NCBI GenBank assembly: GCA_022562835.1
Contig: JADFOM010000003.1
Span: forward strand, 1-27,387
From: Acidobacteriota bacterium
Lineage (GTDB): Bacteria > Actinomycetota > Acidimicrobiia > Acidimicrobiales > SHLQ01
Reading direction: 5' to 3'
Length of the DNA: 27,387 bases
The translations under genes and the position numbers were made by a program. The first letter of the stretch is position 1, and each line of letters begins with the position of its first letter. Below are positions 22,686-27,387 of this stretch, one piece after another. The notes under the pieces were generated by a model. It did not search any database. It was not told where the DNA came from and saw only the letters and a list, made by a program, of their open reading frames with translations.

Positions 22686-23207
22686 TTGCTGCGTTCGCAC
22701 TACGACCGCATATACGCTGTGTGCTATCGGCTCATGGGCAACCCTGCCGATGCGGCGGATGCCTCCCAGAATGCAATGATCTCGATCACTAAGAACCTCG
22801 CTCGCTTCGATGGCCGTGCCGCTTTTGGAACCTGGGCTTACCGCATCGCTACCAATGCGAGCCTCGACGAGCTACGCAGGAGATCACGGCGCCCAGACGC
22901 AGGCCTCGACGAAATAGAGCGATCTGTCCAGGTCGTCGATCATGGGACTCGCGTCGACGACATTGCCCGGCTCGAGACAAGCGATGAGGTGCAGTCCGCG
23001 TTGAACCAACTGACTCCCGAGTTCCGGGCCCCGGTCGTGTTGAGGGACCTCCTCGGATACGACTACGCGGAGATCGGATCGATTCTTGAACTCCGTGCAG
23101 GCACTGTCCGGTCCCGTATCGCTCGCGGTCGAGCTGCACTACGCGAGATTCTCGGGAACCAGAGCTCAGCGAGAGACGTCAAAGTAGATGACCATGAGCG
23201 AACGTAA
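22686..23207 (+). CDS. ECF RNA polymerase sigma factor (SigM-position)
   Basis: Extracytoplasmic-function sigma factor with region 2 (RIYAVCYRLMGNPADAADASQNAMI, here split over helices, and FGTWAYRIATNASLDELRRR) and region 4 (LTPEFRAPVVLRDLLGYDYAEIGSILELRAGTVRSRIARGRAALRE). The first usual start codon in frame is TTG at 22686, which would cut off the beginning of region 2. The frame is open back to 22617 and encodes sigma-like sequence there (IDPDESLLIDKAVGGDRDAL), but holds no ATG, GTG or TTG. The real start is probably a rare codon (ATC 22620 or CTG 22641), or a base has been lost. It overlaps the anti-sigma gene by 20 bp. By synteny it corresponds to mycobacterial sigM. Confidence 0.88.
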   Translation: MLRSHYDRIYAVCYRLMGNPADAADASQNAMISITKNLARFDGRAAFGTWAYRIATNASLDELRRRSRRPDAGLDEIERSVQVVDHGTRVDDIARLETSDEVQSALNQLTPEFRAPVVLRDLLGYDYAEIGSILELRAGTVRSRIARGRAALREILGNQSSARDVKVDDHERT

Positions 23208-24012
23208 CGAAGACTCCGACGAGCTCGCCTCGGCATACCTCGATGATGAACTTGATCCAGCCGGTCGTGCCATCGTGGACGCTGACCCGGAGCTACGCGC
23301 CACTGTCGCCGCATTTCAGGCCGTCAGAACCCGCATTGTGGCGCGTACCGAACCCCCAGCTGGATCATTCGACGCAGCGCTAGACGCTGCAATCGATGAA
23401 ATCGCACCGGTGGTGACCGCTCCGAGTCACGACAATGTGGTCCCCTTCAAACGCCGGCGATTCGGAGCACTGGCCGGGCTAGGTGTTGCCGCAGCGGCAG
23501 TCATCGGCCTAGTCATGGTTGCCGGCCCGTTGGGTGGTGATGACGACAACAACAACACGTTGGCGGCGTCGGAATCCGCGGCGGACACAGAGAACTATTT
23601 CGGGAGCCCTAGCCCGATCGACACAAGCGCGGAGGCGATAACCGACGACGCTGAGTCTGCTGAAGAAACAGCGGCTGGTGACGACGCTATGACTGTCGAA
23701 GATGTCGACAGTCTTTCTGCGGCCTCTGAACGGGCCCAAGGGTTGTTCGAGGAGATCGATCCAGCAAACCTATTGATCGAGGTAAACAGAATCACCGGGC
23801 TACTCGATCGGCTCGAACTCAAGCCGCTGCAACCGAACGCGAGGACACTGAAACTTGCCCGCACGATCGACAACTGCGGGTTCGAGGGCGATGTCGTGTT
23901 GATCGATTCGATCGAGAACTTCGAGGTTGTCGTCATCGAGACCATCGATCACGTCGGATTAATCGTGATACCCGAATCCTGTGAGGTCATCACCTCCCAT
24001 CCAATTGGGTAG
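23188..24012 (+). CDS. Membrane-bound anti-sigma factor
   Basis: Protein of 274 residues directly after, and overlapping, the ECF sigma gene. The N-terminal part (LASAYLDDELDPAGRAIVD) has the short helical pattern of anti-sigma domains but lacks the zinc-binding HxxxCxxC motif. A single membrane span lies at about residues 91-113, followed by an acidic, low-complexity linker (DDDNNNT, then many Glu/Asp/Ala) and an extracytoplasmic domain with two cysteines (DNCGFEG and ESCEVI) that may form a disulfide. It would hold the sigma factor at the membrane until an envelope signal arrives. ATG 23194 is an alternative start. Confidence 0.8.
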   Translation: MTMSERNEDSDELASAYLDDELDPAGRAIVDADPELRATVAAFQAVRTRIVARTEPPAGSFDAALDAAIDEIAPVVTAPSHDNVVPFKRRRFGALAGLGVAAAAVIGLVMVAGPLGGDDDNNNTLAASESAADTENYFGSPSPIDTSAEAITDDAESAEETAAGDDAMTVEDVDSLSAASERAQGLFEEIDPANLLIEVNRITGLLDRLELKPLQPNARTLKLARTIDNCGFEGDVVLIDSIENFEVVVIETIDHVGLIVIPESCEVITSHPIG

Positions 24013-24023
24013 GCTCGGCCGCC

Positions 24024-24335
24024 ATGAGCGAGAACTCCTCTCCCGAGACCTCAAGTGCAGACGAACACGATTGGCCTGCCGAGGCCGCCGACAAGATTGT
24101 CGATCTCGTTGGCCAGGTCAAGGGCAAGACGACACGCCCCGCGATGCTGGCCGCGCGTAGCCTCGTCTACGGCATAGTCCTTGTGATCGTTGCCCTCTCC
24201 ATCGCTGTTCTCCTCTTGGTTGCGCTCTTTCGGATCACCGACTACCTGCCCGGCGATGTCTACTGGGCATATCTTGTGTGGGGTGTGTTGTTCACAACTG
24301 TGGGCCTTGTGCTGTGGTCCAAGCGTCCAGCCTGA
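24024..24335 (+). CDS. Small conserved membrane protein, 103 residues
   Basis: Two predicted membrane segments, about residues 49-70 and 80-98, follow a polar N-terminal region of about 45 residues (acidic, then basic KGKTTRP). The short loop between them carries DYLPGDVYW. No enzyme motif. It is 11 bp after the anti-sigma gene and 55 bp before trxB, in the same direction, and so may belong to the sigma operon. Small two-span proteins are seen at this place in other actinobacteria, but I cannot name a family. Confidence 0.75.
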   Translation: MSENSSPETSSADEHDWPAEAADKIVDLVGQVKGKTTRPAMLAARSLVYGIVLVIVALSIAVLLLVALFRITDYLPGDVYWAYLVWGVLFTTVGLVLWSKRPA

Positions 24336-24390
24336 CTTTGCCCGGCGTCATACAAGGTGACCGTGACTCACACGAGATAAGGATGTTGAA

Positions 24391-25347
24391 ATGACCGAAA
24401 CGCGCGAGGTCATCATTGTGGGTTCCGGTCCAGCCGGACTCACCGCGGCCATCTACTCAGCTAGGGCGAATCTCGCTCCACTGGTCATCGAGGGTGAACC
24501 ATCGTCCACCAGCGATCAGCCGGGCGGCCAGCTCATGTTGACAACCGACGTCGAGAACTACCCGGGTTTCCCCGACGGGATCATGGGTCCCGAGCTCATG
24601 GTCAACTTCAGAGCACAGGCAGAGCGGTTCGGCGCCGAGATAGTCACCGACAAGGTGACCAGGATCGATTTTTCGTCGCGCCCATTCGGTGTCTGGATAG
24701 GTGACCCCGATGCGACCGAGCCCAGCTATCGCGCCACGAGCCTCATCATCTCGACAGGTGCGCAATCGCTGATGCTGGGGATAGACAACGAGACACGCCT
24801 CATCGGTCACGGTGTCTCAACCTGCGCGACCTGCGACGGATTCTTCTTCCGCGACCAACACATCGCCGTCATCGGTGGGGGCGACTCCGCTATCGAGGAG
24901 GCGTCCTTCTTGACCCGCTTCGCCGACAAGGTGACACTGATTCACCGCAGGGACGAGTTGCGCGCATCCAAGATCATGCAGCAACGTGCCTTCGACAACA
25001 CAAAGATCGAATTCCTCTGGAACCATGTCGTCGAGCGCATCGATGGCGAGAACTCGCTCACGGGCATCGGGGTAAGAAACGTCACAGACGATCGGCGTAG
25101 CGACCTGGACGTAACCGGTCTGTTCGTGGCGATCGGACACCGACCAAACACTGGTCTGTTCATCGGTCAGCTCGACATGGCAGAAAGCGGATACCTGGTT
25201 ACGGCGCCGGATTCGACGCGCACGAACGTCGAAGGCGTGTATGCCTGCGGTGACGTGCAGGACGACTACTTTCGTCAAGCGATCACAGCCGCCGGAAGCG
25301 GTTGTATGGCTGCAATAGAGGCCGAGCGCTGGCTTGAATCGCTCTGA
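24391..25347 (+). CDS. trxB: Thioredoxin-disulfide reductase
   Basis: NADPH-dependent FAD enzyme that reduces thioredoxin. The 318-residue product has the FAD motif GSGPAG at residues 11-16, the redox-active CATC at 145-148, the NADPH motif GGGDSA at 162-167 and the C-terminal FAD segment YACGDVQDDYFRQA. An AAGGA-type RBS precedes the ATG. It is followed by trxA after 163 bp; the gap holds a separate promoter candidate, so trxA can be made without trxB. Confidence 0.97.
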   Translation: MTETREVIIVGSGPAGLTAAIYSARANLAPLVIEGEPSSTSDQPGGQLMLTTDVENYPGFPDGIMGPELMVNFRAQAERFGAEIVTDKVTRIDFSSRPFGVWIGDPDATEPSYRATSLIISTGAQSLMLGIDNETRLIGHGVSTCATCDGFFFRDQHIAVIGGGDSAIEEASFLTRFADKVTLIHRRDELRASKIMQQRAFDNTKIEFLWNHVVERIDGENSLTGIGVRNVTDDRRSDLDVTGLFVAIGHRPNTGLFIGQLDMAESGYLVTAPDSTRTNVEGVYACGDVQDDYFRQAITAAGSGCMAAIEAERWLESL

Positions 25348-25432
25348 CGATTCCGCACCGCTCTGTCCCACAAGCCGGTTGCTCGAACTCATCGAGTTTG
25401 AACAACGAACCGGGCAGGGAGATAGCACTGCG

Positions 25433-25459
25433 GGGAATTGCCACGGCCTGGTTAGTGTT
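25433..25459 (+). promoter_or_regulatory. SigR/SigH-type promoter of trxA
   Basis: GGGAAT at 25433-25438 and GTT at 25457-25459 are separated by exactly 18 bases. GGAAT-N18-GTT is the established consensus for the thiol-oxidative-stress sigma factors SigR (Streptomyces) and SigH (mycobacteria), whose classic targets are thioredoxin genes. It lies about 50 bp before the trxA start. A short consensus can occur by chance, but the gene context fits. Confidence 0.6.
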
Positions 25460-25510
25460 GGAGATAGCAAGAGTCGATCGAACCGCGATGGACTAGGGAA
25501 GGTAATTGCC

Positions 25511-25837
25511 ATGTCTGGTGCCATCAGCACACTCTCCGAAGCCACGTTCGACGAGACGATAGCGTCGGCTTCTGGTCCTGTCCTGGTCGACTTCTGGGCT
25601 GAATGGTGCGGACCATGCAAGGCAATCGCCCCAATCCTCGACGAGATAGCTAGCGAGCAGGGCGACAAGCTCACGATCGCGAAGGTCAACGTGGATGACT
25701 CACCAGGCGTTGCTCAGCGCTACGAGGTCATGAGCATTCCGACTCTCATCCTCTTCAATGATGGTCAGCCTGCCAAGCGCGTGGTCGGTGCGAAGGGTAA
25801 GTCGCAACTGCTCGAAGAGTTGAGCGAGTTCATCTAG
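25511..25837 (+). CDS. trxA: Thioredoxin
   Basis: Small dithiol protein of 108 residues, standard length. The active site WCGPC has Cys33 and Cys36. The fold signatures VLVDFWAEWCGPCK, KVNVDDSPGVAQRYEVMSIPTL with the cis-proline, and FNDGQPAKRVVGAKGK are complete. ATG at 25511 is preceded by AGGGAAGG (25495-25502), eight bases away; the frame is open upstream to 25334, but nothing there looks like thioredoxin. It would also be the expected reductant for the CxxU protein at 7605, which is an inference. Confidence 0.97.
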   Translation: MSGAISTLSEATFDETIASASGPVLVDFWAEWCGPCKAIAPILDEIASEQGDKLTIAKVNVDDSPGVAQRYEVMSIPTLILFNDGQPAKRVVGAKGKSQLLEELSEFI

Positions 25838-25867
25838 CTATCGCCGCAGGCCGGTAGTGTCGGCGGG

Positions 25868-26860
25868 GTGACACCGGCAGAAAGCCCCTTTCCTCTTCGC
25901 CCTGGTGTCGACGGACCGCTCGTTCGAGATCTTCATCGGCGGCTCGGCGAGCTCGGTCATTTACATCCAGATAGCGATGCAGAGAGTTTCGATGAGCGCA
26001 CAGCGCTCCTCGTCGCGACTTTCCAGGACGATCATGGTCTCGAACCCTCTGGAATGTGCGATAAGGCGACCTGGGCGGCGCTGGTCGAATCGGGATACCG
26101 GATAGGTGACCGTTTCCTGTACCTGCACATCCCGATGCTCCGTGGCGACGACATCACCCAACTCCAACTTGCGATCAGCGCCCTCGGATTCGACGCGGGC
26201 CGCGCCGACGGAATCTTTGGGCCCGACACACGACGAGCGCTGGCAGAGTTTCAGCGCAACGTGGGTCTCCCGTCAGATGGCGTAGCTGGTCCTGACGTGT
26301 CCGCAGCTCTCGAACGCCTCGGCCGCAACCCCGACCGGGCAACCCCCGTTTCAACGGTTCGGGAGCGAGAACGACTCGACCGTCGGGTTCCATTACTTCA
26401 GAGTAGTAAAGTAATTATCGGTGAAGAGGGTTCCTTGTCTGCTCTGACGCTCGCTATCGCTCGTCACCTACGTGACATCGGTGTGCGTGTTGTCACGGTG
26501 CAACACCCCGATCCCGCCCATCACGCCCGGCAGGCGAACGACTTCGAGGCCGACCTGTACCTGGGTCTTCAACTCGATACAACAGAACGTTGCATCGGCC
26601 GCTACTTCGAGGTCGAGGAATTTCAATCGATCGGTGGTCGACAATTGGCAGAACAGTGTGCGCAGCACCTTGCTCCCCTACTCGAGGAAAAACCTTCGAT
26701 CAAAGGTATGCGACTCCCTGTTCTTAGACTGACACGCATGCCAGCGGTGTCTCTGCGCCTCGGTCCGCCGCGTACCATCGTTCGACGTACACCTGAGCTT
26801 TCGAAAGCGCTCACTGACGGTGTTATCGAGTGGCTGTCGACTCCTGTCCGAACGCCCTGA
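25868..26860 (+). CDS. cwlM: CwlM-like protein: two peptidoglycan-binding domains plus inactive amidase domain
   Basis: Protein of 330 residues from GTG 25868. Two PG_binding_1 repeats are visible: residues about 8-75 (GPLVRDLHRRLGELGHL, TFQDDHGLEPSG) and 85-150 (ITQLQLAISALGFDAGRADG, FQRNVGLPSDGVAGPDV). The remainder, about residues 175-328, aligns in order with Amidase_3, but the zinc ligands and catalytic Glu are gone: the GHGG-type start reads IIGEEGS, the SIHANA segment reads GLQLDT, and the final PAVLVE reads PAVSLR. It is therefore probably not an enzyme. Mycobacterial CwlM at the same locus is a regulator of MurA and peptidoglycan synthesis, the likely role here. No signal peptide, so cytoplasmic. 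Confidence 0.85.
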   Translation: MTPAESPFPLRPGVDGPLVRDLHRRLGELGHLHPDSDAESFDERTALLVATFQDDHGLEPSGMCDKATWAALVESGYRIGDRFLYLHIPMLRGDDITQLQLAISALGFDAGRADGIFGPDTRRALAEFQRNVGLPSDGVAGPDVSAALERLGRNPDRATPVSTVRERERLDRRVPLLQSSKVIIGEEGSLSALTLAIARHLRDIGVRVVTVQHPDPAHHARQANDFEADLYLGLQLDTTERCIGRYFEVEEFQSIGGRQLAEQCAQHLAPLLEEKPSIKGMRLPVLRLTRMPAVSLRLGPPRTIVRRTPELSKALTDGVIEWLSTPVRTP

Positions 26861-26865
26861 GCGGT

Positions 26866-26897
26866 TTACCCACACCGTTACCCACAGCTGTGGATAA
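26866..26897. promoter_or_regulatory. Cluster of three DnaA boxes between cwlM and parB
   Basis: TTACCCACA occurs at 26866-26874 and 26878-26886 (one mismatch from TTATCCACA), and a perfect box on the minus strand (TGTGGATAA) at 26889-26897. The last two face each other two bases apart and form a near-perfect 22-bp palindrome with CCACAGCTGTGG at its centre. They sit in the 62-bp gap between convergent stop codons, not in a promoter. Confidence 0.7.
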
Positions 26898-26911
26898 CCT
26901 TTAGAGAAGGT
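26897..26911. terminator. Small hairpin between cwlM and parB
   Basis: ACCTT-TAGAG-AAGGT is a 5-bp inverted repeat with a five-base loop, located between the convergent stops of cwlM and parB. Together with the adjoining 22-bp palindrome it may end transcription from both sides. Weak stem and no T-run, so low confidence. Confidence 0.3.
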
Positions 26912-26922
26912 CTCAACCTCAC

Positions 26923-27387
26923 CTATAGCCCGCTGATGAGTCGGTAGATGCGCTCTAGGTCATCGAGGTCGGCGAACGCCACCTCGATCTTTCCCCGCTG
27001 TTTCTTCATACTTATGATCACATGGGTTGCGAGCTGTTCTGCCAGCAACTCCTCAAGCTCCAAGACGCCCGGTTCCGAAACACGTGGCTTCAACTTTCGT
27101 GCAGATTTGGACTTAGTCTTGGACTTGGGCTCCGCCTCCACCTTGCACAACTGTTCGGTCTGGCGCACGGACACTCTTCATCAATCACTCTGCGAGCAAC
27201 AGTCATCTGCTCGGCGGGGATTTCAACAGCGAGCAAAGCCCGTCCGTGTCCCGCGGACAGGTCACCTTCGATGAGCAACTTTTGCACCTTTGGGGCTAGG
27301 TTCAGCAGACGCAGTGTATTGGTCACTGAAGAACGTCCCTTGCCAACTCGACTGGCCACGTCGTCCTGAGTCATGGAGAAGTCATCG
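26923..27387 (-). pseudogene. parB: parB, chromosome partitioning protein; 3' part, with a one-base frameshift
   Basis: ParB binds parS sites near the origin and works with ParA in chromosome segregation. The N-terminal half lies beyond the window. From the edge the frame gives DDFSMTQDDVASRVGKGRSS, the helix-turn-helix, then TNTLRLLNLAPKVQKLL and LSAGHGRALLAVEIPAEQM, ending in VIDEE. The expected continuation, SVRQTEQLCK and the C-terminal dimerisation domain to 26923, is in another frame starting at 27174. Adding one base near 27172-27176 restores DEELSVRQTE, a normal ParB sequence. Because parB is important for growth, an assembly or sequencing error is at least as likely as a real mutation. 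parA should follow to the right. Confidence 0.88.

Noticed and set aside
26398..26420. AT-rich patch inside cwlM as a possible insertion or promoter
   Set aside because: It encodes normal residues at the start of the amidase-like domain without a frame change or flanking repeats.

Overview
The window looks like an origin-proximal stretch of a moderately GC-rich actinobacterial chromosome, probably from Acidimicrobiia or a relative. The gene order carries most of this call. rpsF-ssb-rpsR-rplI-dnaB, a DUF5318 gene, pcnA, a DUF6049-type membrane protein, an ECF sigma/anti-sigma pair, trxB, trxA, a CwlM-like protein and parB follow the layout known from Streptomyces and Mycobacterium beside parA...rnpA-rpmH-dnaA. 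The replication origin is therefore expected just beyond the right edge. GTG starts, possible leaderless promoters and DUF4333/DUF5318/DUF6049 families support an actinobacterium. No tRNA, rRNA, CRISPR array, transposase or prophage gene was seen.

Left third (1-9350): a lipoprotein fragment, an M1 aminopeptidase (pepN), a 54-residue orphan, a PfkB/adenosine-kinase-type sugar kinase, a TetR regulator followed by a dienoyl-CoA isomerase of the ECH1 type, a purine nucleoside phosphorylase, a carboxymuconolactone decarboxylase (CMD/AhpD-like) gene interrupted by an in-frame TGA, and two small membrane or membrane-anchored proteins. The TGA sits at the second cysteine of a CxxC motif and is followed by a perfect 7-bp hairpin with the geometry of a bacterial SECIS element. 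I read it as a selenoprotein (CxxU), and it is the most notable signal here.

Middle (9390-16660): the leftward rpsF-ssb-rpsR-rplI-dnaB replication/ribosome operon, with paired DnaA-box-like repeats ahead of dnaB. A gene-free 350-bp segment follows, holding a long inverted repeat and a duplicated 65-bp unit. Then come panB, a divergent glnS (a bacterial GlnRS, unusual for actinobacteria), a DUF5318 zinc-ribbon-like protein and a methyltransferase.

Right third (16731-27387): pcnA translationally coupled to a histone-deacetylase-fold enzyme on the minus strand. Divergently there is a tightly packed chain GNAT - DUF6049-like - DegV, then ECF sigma - anti-sigma - small membrane protein - trxB - trxA - CwlM-like pseudo-amidase. 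MurJ, which normally sits between the DUF6049 gene and the sigma factor, is absent; a DegV lipid-binding protein occupies that place. trxA has its own SigR/SigH-type promoter match. The convergent gap between the CwlM-like gene and parB holds a cluster of DnaA boxes. parB is cut by the window end and carries a one-base frameshift.
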